Made by a program: the position numbers and the translations under genes. DNA of 53,850 nt from Lientehia sp934351765 (lineage in GTDB: Bacteria; Bacillota; Clostridia; Lachnospirales; Lachnospiraceae): contig NZ_JBQKGG010000016.1 of NCBI RefSeq assembly GCF_052118925.1, positions 1 through 53,850 of the forward strand, read 5' to 3'. The notes beneath the pieces were generated by a model. That model made no database searches and was not told the origin of the DNA. It was given only the letters and a program-made list of their open reading frames with translations. Shown piece after piece: positions 22,957-30,585 of this stretch (its first letter is position 1; every line of letters starts with the position of its first letter).

Positions 22957-24768
22957 TCATTTTCCGGTTTTCAGTGCCAGCTTAAAGAACTCCCAGATCC
23001 CTTCCGTATCTTTCTCCCGATACAGGATCTCTCTGGCCAGGACAGGACGGTCTGTAATGATGTTGTCGACCTGAAGACGCTTCAGACGACTCAGCTCCGA
23101 TTTGGTATTAACCGTCCAGGCATGAACCTCTTTACCATTTCCATGCGCATTTTCCACCAGTGCCTGCGTCACAAAGCTGGAACGAATACTGAAAAAGTCA
23201 ATATTCTCATCATCGAAATTATATCCATACGCTGCCATGAGGATGTAACCGGTTTTAACAGACGGCTGCCGTTCTTTTGCTTCTCGCAGATAACGATAAC
23301 TGGTTGAACTCAAAACCACCTGATTTTCCATACTGTACTGTTCAATTAACGCCAGGACCTTGTCCACCAGCGTGTCGCTCATCTTGTTTGCTTTCAGTTC
23401 GATATTCAGATTAATTTTTCCTTTGCACAGTTCCAGCACCTGGGCCAGCGTTGGGATCTGCGTTCCTTCAAACTCGTCTGAATACCATTTTCCGAAATCT
23501 TTCATCAGCAGCTCTTCATAGGTATATTCCCAGAGCCGCCCCGTATCACCGGTGATCCGCCGCAGGGTGGCGTCATGATACACGACCACCACACCGTCTT
23601 TTGTCTCCTGCACATCGATCTCCGCATAATCCGACATATTGTCAATGGCCGCCTGGATCGCCGGAATCGTGTTCTCCGGCGCCTCATAGGAATTCCCGCG
23701 GTGAGAAGTGATCTTGGCCGCTGAAATCACAGAGCTTGCTTTCACTGCACCGGTGTAAACGCTGTCGTAGGCATAAACCGCACCCGTGATCGCCAGCGCT
23801 CCTACGACCAGAACCGTCATCAGACGGCGCACCTTCATCGGGAGCTGATAATGATACGGCGGAATCTCCCACTGATATTTGGGATTCTGATAACGGTACA
23901 GTAAAAAAGTCATGATCCCCTGATTCAGGAACAGCCCAAGGACTGAAGCGACGATCAGCACCACAACCTCAATCTCATGGCTGATGGTCAGAATCAATGC
24001 CAGCTCCACTGATTTGTTTGCAAACAGCACCACCAGAAGCGTTGCAATCACCTTTGCCAGAAACTGTACACCATAGTAAAAGAGAAGCGTCGCGCCATTG
24101 GCACATAACAGCAGCGCCAGCGTCTGGATCCAGCAGCGTCTAAAAATCTTCCTCCCTTTTTCCGTGGCTTCCCGGAAGGAAATATCCCGAAGCGTTGCAA
24201 TCACCGGCACATACAGATAGGAAACCGCCACTGCTGCCAGCGCCGCCAGAAGAACCCATTTTAAAATCTGCACCAGCTTAATTCCTGCGGCAGCCGCTAT
24301 CAGATAGCTGAGCGGACGGACATGTCCCAGAAGCCGGATGCAGATCCAGCCCTGCATCAGCAGAAAAAAATTGATATTCAGTAAAATTACCCGCTTGTTT
24401 CCCGTCTGAAACAGCTCCCAGAGATTTTTTACTCCGAACACCAGCATTTTCACCGGACTCATTTTTTCCCGGACAACTCCGGCCTGAAATGCCGTATAAA
24501 GCACACACATCTCCAGACAAATTAAAAACAGGATCAGAAACACCAGTCCCAGCAATACCAGGATCGTTATGGGAGAGCAGAGAAAACGCAGCGCATTCTT
24601 CGCCGTCAGGTAACTGAACCCTGCCCTTTTCAGCGCAAACCGGATCCCATGGGACGCCGTCTCTACGATCAGAATTGTCGAAAACAGCCTGTATATCATT
24701 TCAAAAAGGAGGATTCCGCCCCAGTTCGTCCGGAGCGTATCCCCCATACTATGCAAGATTCGTCGCAT
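22957..24768 (-). CDS. Glycerophosphodiester phosphodiesterase with N-terminal membrane domain
   Basis: A 603-aa protein. The first ~340 residues form a multi-helix membrane domain of the GPDPase_memb type. The C-terminal ~250 residues are a GDPD/GlpQ TIM barrel with the catalytic motifs ITSHRGNSYEAPENTIPAI (HR...E-N-T, about residue 355), DYAEIDVQETKDGVVVVYHDATLRRITG (E-x-D and His), and LNIELK. It hydrolyses glycerophosphodiesters, giving glycerol-3-phosphate and an alcohol, probably at the outer membrane face and possibly on lipoteichoic acid or lipid breakdown products. The ATG at 24768 follows GGGGAGTG. The LtaS-like gene nearby is a plausible partner in polyglycerolphosphate metabolism. 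Confidence 0.9.
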   Translation of the reverse strand: MRRILHSMGDTLRTNWGGILLFEMIYRLFSTILIVETASHGIRFALKRAGFSYLTAKNALRFLCSPITILVLLGLVFLILFLICLEMCVLYTAFQAGVVREKMSPVKMLVFGVKNLWELFQTGNKRVILLNINFFLLMQGWICIRLLGHVRPLSYLIAAAAGIKLVQILKWVLLAALAAVAVSYLYVPVIATLRDISFREATEKGRKIFRRCWIQTLALLLCANGATLLFYYGVQFLAKVIATLLVVLFANKSVELALILTISHEIEVVVLIVASVLGLFLNQGIMTFLLYRYQNPKYQWEIPPYHYQLPMKVRRLMTVLVVGALAITGAVYAYDSVYTGAVKASSVISAAKITSHRGNSYEAPENTIPAIQAAIDNMSDYAEIDVQETKDGVVVVYHDATLRRITGDTGRLWEYTYEELLMKDFGKWYSDEFEGTQIPTLAQVLELCKGKINLNIELKANKMSDTLVDKVLALIEQYSMENQVVLSSTSYRYLREAKERQPSVKTGYILMAAYGYNFDDENIDFFSIRSSFVTQALVENAHGNGKEVHAWTVNTKSELSRLKRLQVDNIITDRPVLAREILYREKDTEGIWEFFKLALKTGK

Positions 24769-24821
24769 ACAATCACTCCCCACAGTAAACACTGCTTTTT
24801 CTTTTTGTTGCTATCTTTTTT

Positions 24822-24827
24822 ATTATA
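24822..24827 (-). promoter_or_regulatory. GDPD promoter, extended -10
   Basis: TGCTATAAT on the minus strand, with TATAAT at 24827-24822. A weak -35 is compensated by the TG extension. Confidence 0.5.
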
Positions 24828-24893
24828 GCACAGATCAGGGGATTTTTTTCAGCAAACACAAAATTTCACAACATCCACATTCTTCTGGCTTCA

Positions 24894-25361
24894 TCACCGT
24901 ACTGATTGTTCTTTCGCACAGGTACAGATCAGCTCCACCGCCGCCTCATCACCCATTGCGGTATTGATGCAGAGATCGTATCCCTGCTTATCTCCCCAGG
25001 CACGATTTGTGATCACACTGTAATAATCTGCTCTGGACCGATCTGACGTCTGAATATGCTTCCGCGCCTCCTTTTCTGTATCTCCATATTTTCGCATGAC
25101 ATTCTGAACCTTATATTCAATCGGCGCATAAAGGAATACCCGCAGTAGCCCCGGCTGATTTTTCAGAATATAATCTGCCGAACGCCCCACGATCACTGCA
25201 CTCCCCTGTTCTGCGATTTTTTCGATCACCTTTCTCTGAGTGATCACAGCCTCTCTTCCTGCATCCAGAGAAAGATACCGGTCATACAGCTCCTCTTCCG
25301 TATAATCCGGAGATGCCAGCCCCTTTTTGATCCTTTTTCTCTGCCGTTTCCAGTACTGCAA
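24894..25361 (-). pseudogene. 5'-truncated cytidylate kinase-like gene
   Basis: The frame encodes the middle and end of a cytidylate-kinase-like protein (VIEKIAEQGSAVIVGRSADYILKNQ ... VFLYAPIEYKVQNVMRKYG ... RADYYSVITNRAWGD). The N-terminal ~80 residues, including the nucleotide-binding loop (ITIARQ-GSGGR in the intact relative at 45237-45851), are missing. The open frame begins after a TGA inside the end of the MATE gene and has only a TTG with no ribosome site. It looks like the result of a deletion that joined the end of the MATE gene to the kinase. Translation by coupling or frameshift from the MATE gene cannot be excluded. Confidence 0.7.
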
Positions 25362-26721
25362 TTCGCCTCTTATAGGAATCCTTCAAAATAAAGAGAGAAA
25401 TCACCGCTGTCAGGACCTCTGCGATGGGGAATGTCCACCAGACAAGCTCCGTCACTCTCGGCGACCGCGTAAAGGCGTATGCTACAGGAAATACAAAGAT
25501 CACAAGCCGCAAAAGAGAGATCAGAAGCGGACGGAGCGCGTACCGGATCGACTGAAGTACACCCTGAATTGCTACCGAAATCCCCATAAATATAAAGCCT
25601 ACGCTGGCGACCCGCAGCGCCCGGGTGCAGACCGTGATAATTTCTTCTGTTGTCCCGCCCGCCAGACCGAACAGACTTACCAGCGGCTTTGCAAATGCCT
25701 CAAACAGTACCGTCAAAACCAGTGACACAATAACGGTATCCTGAATTCCAAAGCGGATACAGTCATCGATCCGCTTCTTATCCTGCATTCCATAATTGAA
25801 TGACAAAATTGAAATCATGGTATTGGAAAGGCCGAATGCTGAAAACAGGGCAATCTGCTGGATCTTGTAATAGATTCCAAAGGATCCGATGAGAACCGTC
25901 TGATTCACATCGGCCAGTCCCAGAATCGCATTCATTCCCGCCATCATCACCGACAAAAGGGCCTGCATGAGCGCCGCGGAAATCCCGATGCTGTAAATGC
26001 CCCGGATAACTGCTGCCTCCGGACGAATATAGCGCGGTGCACCGTCAATCTCCTTATTCTTTGTATAGTGAAACAGCATGGCTATAAACAGAGATACAAA
26101 CTGTCCGATAATCGTCGCCCATGCCGCTCCGGCAACCCCCATGCCCAGAGGATAGATAAACACATAATCCAGAACAATGTTGGTAACTGCGCCGGAAATC
26201 TGAGCGATGGTGGATAACATCGTTTTTCCGGTCGCCTGTAAAAATCTCTCATAAACCGTGAATCCGATGGAGCCCAGGGACAGACAGGTACAGATTCGAA
26301 GATACATTGTTCCCAACTCCAGTGCCTGCGTTTCCTTCGTAAACAGTGAGATAAACCATCGGGATCCCAACAGGCCAAAGATCAGAAAGACCGCATAAAT
26401 ACAGATGCTTAAAAAGATTCCGTTTCCTGCTGCTTTATTGGCTTTTTCCCGGTTATTTTCTCCAAGGCTTTTTGACAGCAGGGCATTGAGGCCCACGCCG
26501 GTTCCGACACCGACCGCAATGATCATGATCTGCACCGGAAACGCATAGGTCAATGCCTGGTTGGCCACCGCACCGGTTCCCTCCATGTTTGCCACAAAAA
26601 TACTGTCGATCACGTTGTAAAGTGCCTGCAGCACCATGGAAATGATCATAGGCAGCCCCATCTTCCAGAATAATCTGTTCATGGGCGCCGCCGCCATTTT
26701 GTTCTGTTCTTTCTCTTTCAC
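25282..26721 (-). CDS. MATE-family efflux transporter
   Basis: A 479-aa polytopic MATE exporter (MNRLFWKMGLPMIISMVLQALYNVIDSIFVANM at the start; ILSFNYGMQDKKRIDDC in the second half). It is only distantly similar to the MATE protein at 1366-2724. The start is GTG at 26721 with AGGAGAAAGC upstream. The last ~25 residues after YKRRI (tail rich in Lys, Gly) overlap the frame of the kinase remnant and may not be original; the MATE end could have been altered by the same deletion. Its leader carries a terminator-like hairpin, so expression may be attenuated. Confidence 0.9.
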   Translation of the reverse strand: MKEKEQNKMAAAPMNRLFWKMGLPMIISMVLQALYNVIDSIFVANMEGTGAVANQALTYAFPVQIMIIAVGVGTGVGLNALLSKSLGENNREKANKAAGNGIFLSICIYAVFLIFGLLGSRWFISLFTKETQALELGTMYLRICTCLSLGSIGFTVYERFLQATGKTMLSTIAQISGAVTNIVLDYVFIYPLGMGVAGAAWATIIGQFVSLFIAMLFHYTKNKEIDGAPRYIRPEAAVIRGIYSIGISAALMQALLSVMMAGMNAILGLADVNQTVLIGSFGIYYKIQQIALFSAFGLSNTMISILSFNYGMQDKKRIDDCIRFGIQDTVIVSLVLTVLFEAFAKPLVSLFGLAGGTTEEIITVCTRALRVASVGFIFMGISVAIQGVLQSIRYALRPLLISLLRLVIFVFPVAYAFTRSPRVTELVWWTFPIAEVLTAVISLFILKDSYKRRIAVLETAEKKDQKGAGISGLYGRGAV

Positions 26722-26783
26722 AGCTTTCTCCTTTCATGTGCCTTTCTGTGTCTCAGAAGACACACCATACCTTTCATACAACG

Positions 26784-26818
26784 CAAAAAGGCGTAAATCC
26801 AAAACTGGATTTACGCCT
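26784..26818 (-). terminator. Hairpin with T-run in the leader of the MATE gene (attenuator-like)
   Basis: Perfect 13-bp stem AGGCGTAAATCCA (26789-26801) / TGGATTTACGCCT (26806-26818), 4-base loop, followed on the minus strand by TTTTTGCG. It lies downstream of a strong minus-strand promoter (26843-26871) and upstream of the MATE GTG, so it can act as an attenuator. Confidence 0.75.
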
Positions 26819-26842
26819 CTCAGCTACTCGTTATTCTGTGTC

Positions 26843-26871
26843 ATTATAAAACATCTGATCCGGTTTGGCAA
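26843..26871 (-). promoter_or_regulatory. Promoter upstream of the MATE gene
   Basis: TTGCCA (26871-26866), 17-bp spacer, TATAAT (26848-26843) on the minus strand. It faces the hairpin at 26784-26818. Confidence 0.75.
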
Positions 26872-26993
26872 ATAGCTATTTTTACCAAAATTTTTCCACT
26901 GTTTTTTATTACTTTTGCTGTCCTTCTCTTCTCTCACTCCGGCAGCACCATCCACTTCCGTTTCTTTCCTTTTTCCGGCTTCATCGACCGTTT

Positions 26994-28013
26994 CTACTGC
27001 TTCTCCACCGGCAGAATGGACTCCCGTTCTATGAGCGAGATCTCCATGATATTCCGTTTCTCCACCTGCTCACCGCGAAGGAGCTTCAGGAGAAGCTCCG
27101 CTCCTTTTTTCCCCATGCCAAGGGTCGGACGGTCGATAACGGTAATTCCGGGTGTTGAATACCTTGCCAGCAGATGATCATCAAATCCGGCCAGGGATAT
27201 ATCCCGTCCGGCATGGAGTCCCCGCTCCTCCAGTGCCCGGATGCAGCCGATACAGGTCAGGTTATTGACTGCCACTACCCCCGTCGGCCGCAGCTCCGGC
27301 GGCAGATCCAGCAGGCGATTCATCCCCTTGTAACCGGTCTCCTCAAAATGATACCCGTACATCACCAGAAACTCATCACTGGGGATCTTGTATTCCAGCA
27401 GCGCCCGACGATAGCCGGCAATCCGGCGTCCGCCCAGATTCTGGCCGGGAATTCCGCCCACAAACCCAATCCGGCGATGACCCTTTTTGATCAGTGCCTC
27501 CGTTAAAAGATAAGCTCCTCTGGCATTCTCGATCTCCACCGTATAACAATCTCCCTGAGGCCGGTAGCAGTCGATCTGAACCAGCGGCTTTTCCCATAAG
27601 GTATAGTCCATCACATCGGGATTGGATGGAATTACCAGAACTCCATCCACCAGGGCAGAAAACCTCCGGTGAAGCAGCTGATAATCCTCCTCGGTATAAT
27701 CCTTGGTAGAAATGATCAGCATGGTATAGCCCCGGGCTTTCAGGGCTTCCTCCGCTCCCTGGATCACCGCCGCGTTAAAATCATTGGTAAAATCCGGCAC
27801 TGCCATAAGTATTGTTTTCGTCTGCCCTGTCACCATGGATACCGCAAGCGCATTCTGAACATAGCCCAGCTCCTCCACAGCGTCCCGCACCTTTTTCTGC
27901 GTTTTCTCACTGACCTTATCCAGCCCGTTTAAGACTCTGGAAACTGTTGAAATCGCCACCCCCGCACGCTTTGCCACGTCCTTAATGGTAACGTTTTTTC
28001 GTTCCCGTTCCAT
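26994..28013 (-). CDS. LacI-family transcriptional regulator
   Basis: A 339-aa regulator. Residues about 8-55 are the LacI helix-turn-helix and hinge (TIKDVAKRAGVAISTVSRVLNGLDKVSEKTQKKVRDAVEELGYVQNALA). The rest is a sugar-binding periplasmic-type domain with typical blocks (ILMAVPDFTNDFNAAVIQGAEEALKARGY, RRIGFVGGIPGQNLGGRRIAGYRRAL, ISLAGFDDHLLARYSTPGITVID). It is divergent from the kinase/isomerase/mutarotase operon, and a 22-bp palindrome lies between them, so it most likely represses that operon until a sugar or sugar phosphate binds. Confidence 0.94.
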   Translation of the reverse strand: MERERKNVTIKDVAKRAGVAISTVSRVLNGLDKVSEKTQKKVRDAVEELGYVQNALAVSMVTGQTKTILMAVPDFTNDFNAAVIQGAEEALKARGYTMLIISTKDYTEEDYQLLHRRFSALVDGVLVIPSNPDVMDYTLWEKPLVQIDCYRPQGDCYTVEIENARGAYLLTEALIKKGHRRIGFVGGIPGQNLGGRRIAGYRRALLEYKIPSDEFLVMYGYHFEETGYKGMNRLLDLPPELRPTGVVAVNNLTCIGCIRALEERGLHAGRDISLAGFDDHLLARYSTPGITVIDRPTLGMGKKGAELLLKLLRGEQVEKRNIMEISLIERESILPVEKQ

Positions 28014-28031
28014 AAAGTTCCTCCTCCCCCG

Positions 28032-28060
28032 TTGACCCTTGAACAGGTTTGTGATAGAAT
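28032..28060 (+). promoter_or_regulatory. Promoter of the PfkB-SIS-RbsD operon
   Basis: TTGACC (28032-28037), 17-bp spacer, TAGAAT (28055-28060); transcription would begin near 28067. Confidence 0.72.
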
Positions 28061-28071
28061 ATTGTTAGCTG

Positions 28072-28093
28072 AAAATAAAAACGTTTTTATTTT
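28072..28093. promoter_or_regulatory. 22-bp palindromic operator for the LacI-type regulator
   Basis: AAAATAAAAACGTTTTTATTTT, a perfect palindrome with the central CG typical of LacI/PurR-family sites. It begins about 5 bases after the predicted transcription start of the kinase operon, a position suited to repression. Confidence 0.72.
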
Positions 28094-28126
28094 TAATCAT
28101 TATACTATAGGAAGGAGTTTTTTACA

Positions 28127-29119
28127 ATGGCTAAACCTAAAATTCTTGTTGTTGGAAGTTTTGTTATGGATCAGATCGGTACGACAACCGTATTCCCGAA
28201 ACAGGGTGAAACCGTTCTCGGCGGAAAGTTCTCCAAGGCTCCCGGCGGAAAGGGTGCCAACCAGGCAGTTCAGATGTCCCGTCTCGGTGCGGATGTTACC
28301 ATGGTCGGAAAGCTTGGTCATGATGCCAACGGCGCAGATATGTTAAAAACCTGCCAGGATGCCGGCATCAACACGGATTACGTGCTCTATGATGAAACAG
28401 AGCCCTCCGGCTGCAGCATGATCATTCTGGAGGAGGCTCCCGGAAAGCAGACCGCAAACCGCATCCTGGTTCTCTCCGGTTCTAACATGACCATCACCCC
28501 CGAGGATGTTTCCTTCTTACAGGAAAAGATCGCTGATTATGATCTCGTGGTATTACAGCTGGAGATCCCTATGGAAATCAATGAGCTGGTAGCTTCTTAT
28601 GCTTATGCAAAGGGCGTTCCGGTTATGCTGAACTCCGCTCCCAGTGCCCCCCTGTCCGATGAGCTGCTGTCTCACCTGGCTTACATCTCTCCCAACGAGC
28701 ATGAGGCCTACAACATGATCGGCATCCGGATCGAGCACGAAGGAAAGAGCGTAAACCTGGAACAGGCAAAGGCGGCCACCGCTGCATTAAAGGCAAAGGG
28801 TGTTAAAAATGTCCTGATCACTCTGGGCGAGGCCGGTGCGGTTCTTGATACTGAAGGCGGCGAATTCTTCCACAGCCCCTGTGTAGACGGCATCATGGCT
28901 GTTGACCCGACTGCTGCCGGTGACTCCTTCGTTGGTGCACTCTGTGTCGGCTTAAGCTGTGGCTGGGGTTATGAAGATGCGCTTGTATTTGCAAATCACA
29001 CCGCCGGCCTGACCGTTTCCTCTCTCGGCGCAATGCCTTCGCTCCCGACTCTTGACAAGGTAGAGGCATTTATGAACGAAAAAGGACGTCAGGTTCCTGA
29101 TACTTCCGTATTGAAGTAA
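28127..29119 (+). CDS. PfkB-family carbohydrate kinase (ribokinase-like)
   Basis: A 330-aa sugar kinase. The N-terminal signature is VVGSFVMDQIGTTTVFPKQGETVLGGKFSKAPGGKGANQAVQMSRLGADVTMVGKLG, as in RbsK; the C-terminal signature with the catalytic Asp is DPTAAGDSFVGALCVGL (about 259). Ribokinase is the closest well-known family, phosphorylating pentoses at O5, but the neighbours (SIS isomerase, RbsD/FucU mutarotase, no ABC transporter) differ from a classic rbs operon, so the substrate may be another pentose or hexose. AAGGAG precedes the ATG. Confidence 0.9.
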   Translation: MAKPKILVVGSFVMDQIGTTTVFPKQGETVLGGKFSKAPGGKGANQAVQMSRLGADVTMVGKLGHDANGADMLKTCQDAGINTDYVLYDETEPSGCSMIILEEAPGKQTANRILVLSGSNMTITPEDVSFLQEKIADYDLVVLQLEIPMEINELVASYAYAKGVPVMLNSAPSAPLSDELLSHLAYISPNEHEAYNMIGIRIEHEGKSVNLEQAKAATAALKAKGVKNVLITLGEAGAVLDTEGGEFFHSPCVDGIMAVDPTAAGDSFVGALCVGLSCGWGYEDALVFANHTAGLTVSSLGAMPSLPTLDKVEAFMNEKGRQVPDTSVLK

Positions 29120-29159
29120 ACCAGATATACGAATGGAATATAGACTTGGAGGGGTTCAC

Positions 29160-29771
29160 ATGGACGAAACATGCAGAAACGCTTATGATTCGTTTCTTAA
29201 CACTGTAAAAACGGACCTGCCCGCATTTATTGAACAGATGAATTATTCTGAGATTGAGAAGGCGGCAGATCTGATCGTGGAAGCACAGAAAAACGGCGGA
29301 CGTGTCCATATTTCCGGTATCGGCAAGCCCGGTCACATCTCCGGTTACATTGCTTCCCTGTTGTCTTCCACCGGAAATCCGACTTATTTCCTTCACGGAA
29401 CAGAAGCCGTTCATGGCTCCTGCGGCCAGCTTGTTCCCGGTGATGTGGTAATCTTTATTTCCAACAGCGGAGAAACTGCTGAAATGCGATCTACTGTCCT
29501 GGCAGTTAAAAACAATGACTGTAAGGTAATCGGCGTCAGTGGAAACCCGAACTCCTGGCTCGCCGCAGAAAGTGCCGTACATATTTTTGCCGGCGTTCCC
29601 AGCGAAGGCGGACCGCTTGACCGCGCTCCCAGAATGTCTATCCTGGCAGAAACCCTGGTACTCCAGGCTCTTTCCGTTGCCCTGCAGGCACATAAAGCTG
29701 TTTCTCCGAAACAGTATGTAAAGTGGCATCCCGGCGGAAGCCTTGGAAAGCTTCGGGACAGCGAAAAATAA
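29160..29771 (+). CDS. SIS-domain sugar-phosphate isomerase, KdsD/GutQ-like
   Basis: A 203-aa protein made of one SIS domain. It has GRVHISGIGKPGHISGYIASLLSSTGNPTYFLHGTEAVHG, then DVVIFISNSGETAEM, and ends WHPGGSLGKLRD. The GxGKxGH, FLHxxEAxHG and HPGGxLG blocks are the pattern of arabinose-5-phosphate isomerases (KdsD, KpsF, GutQ), but the CBS domains of those enzymes are absent. It would interconvert an aldose- and a ketose-phosphate, for example arabinose-5-P and ribulose-5-P. The ATG at 29160 follows TTGGAGGGG. It sits 40 bp after the kinase gene. Confidence 0.85.
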   Translation: MDETCRNAYDSFLNTVKTDLPAFIEQMNYSEIEKAADLIVEAQKNGGRVHISGIGKPGHISGYIASLLSSTGNPTYFLHGTEAVHGSCGQLVPGDVVIFISNSGETAEMRSTVLAVKNNDCKVIGVSGNPNSWLAAESAVHIFAGVPSEGGPLDRAPRMSILAETLVLQALSVALQAHKAVSPKQYVKWHPGGSLGKLRDSEK

Positions 29772-29844
29772 ACCAACCGGCTCCGTACAGACGGTTTTTT
29801 CCGTCTGTGGCGGAAACCATTCTGAATTTAAGGAGGTATTTCTT

Positions 29845-30249
29845 ATGCTGACGACAAAACTGATCCACCCGGAAATCATGAGCGCACTTTCCTACTGCGG
29901 CCACGGAAGCAAAATCCTGATCGCAGACGGCAATTACCCGCTGGCTGAAAAAAGCGGTGATGCCGATAAGGTTTACCTCGGACTGACCCCCGGTCTCCCC
30001 ACCGTTACCGATGTGCTGAAGGCCATCCATTCGGTGATTGAAATCGAAAAGGCCGAGGTCATGATCCCCGGCGACGGTTCCACCCCCGAAATTTTCAAGG
30101 AATTCGAAGAAGAACTGGGGCTGCCGTTATCCGGTGTCGGACGCTTTGAATATTATGATCTCTGCTGTGAGCCTGATGTTGTTCTGGCCATTTCTACCGG
30201 TGAGAAGCGTGTGTTCGCCAACATCCTTCTGACCGTAGGATGCGCATAA
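29845..30249 (+). CDS. RbsD/FucU-family sugar pyranase/mutarotase
   Basis: A 134-aa protein of the RbsD/FucU family, which catalyses conversion between pyranose and furanose or alpha/beta forms of sugars. Seen: MLTTKLIHPEIMSALSYCGHGSKILIADGNYP (catalytic His and Asp region), LGLTPGLPTVTDVLKAI, and FEYYDLCCEPDVVLAISTGEKRVFANILLTVGC. The Tyr near the end in FEYYD is typical of the FucU side. AAGGAGG precedes the ATG. Third gene of the operon; it would supply the correct sugar form to the kinase. Confidence 0.9.
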   Translation: MLTTKLIHPEIMSALSYCGHGSKILIADGNYPLAEKSGDADKVYLGLTPGLPTVTDVLKAIHSVIEIEKAEVMIPGDGSTPEIFKEFEEELGLPLSGVGRFEYYDLCCEPDVVLAISTGEKRVFANILLTVGCA

Positions 30250-30300
30250 ATTATCTGTTTCCAACTTATTTTCACCGATAAAAAATAGCGATTAAAAAAT

Positions 30301-30353
30301 AAGGAAGCTGTACGCAAAACCCTTTCGTTTCATGTGCACAGCTTCCTTTATCT
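30301..30353 (+). terminator. Terminator of the PfkB-SIS-RbsD operon
   Basis: AAGGAAGCTGT (30301-30311) pairs with ACAGCTTCCTT (30338-30348), a long loop, and TTTA after the stem. The T-run is short, so termination may be leaky. Confidence 0.6.
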
Positions 30354-30433
30354 CATTTCAGACACTTCCATCTCTTCCCATGTCCTCCTCTATCTCATTT
30401 CAGATGCTTCCCATCTCTTCCCATGTCCTCCTC
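30349..30433. repeat. Direct repeat of about 42 bp, two copies
   Basis: TATCTCATTTCAGA ... CTTCC..ATCTCTTCCCATGTCCTCCTC occurs at 30349-30390 and again at 30391-30433, with three small differences. It is intergenic, pyrimidine-rich and immediately after the operon terminator. I see no gene in 30250-30585 apart from the hly-like promoter. Confidence 0.88.
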
Positions 30434-30490
30434 AAATCAGATTTTCCAAACGCAGTACTGCCAGCCGCCTCAAAATTTATCGGTCTCCTC

Positions 30491-30519
30491 TTGACAGCCG
30501 GTCATATGTGTTGTATTAT
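30491..30519 (+). promoter_or_regulatory. Promoter of the hemolysin III-like gene
   Basis: TTGACA (30491-30496), 17-bp spacer, TATTAT (30514-30519). A small hairpin TAGTTTT/AAAACTA follows before the gene. Confidence 0.78.
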
Positions 30520-30585
30520 CTGCATATAGATAATCTAGTTTTAAAAACTACATGATATGTTATTGTATATAAGGAGGCATCGATC

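Noticed and set aside
28014..28126. Possible riboswitch between LacI and the kinase gene
   Set aside because: The region is short and fully explained by a promoter, a 22-bp palindromic operator and a ribosome site.
30301..30433. CRISPR-like array at the 42-bp direct repeats
   Set aside because: Only two adjacent copies without spacers; no cas genes nearby.
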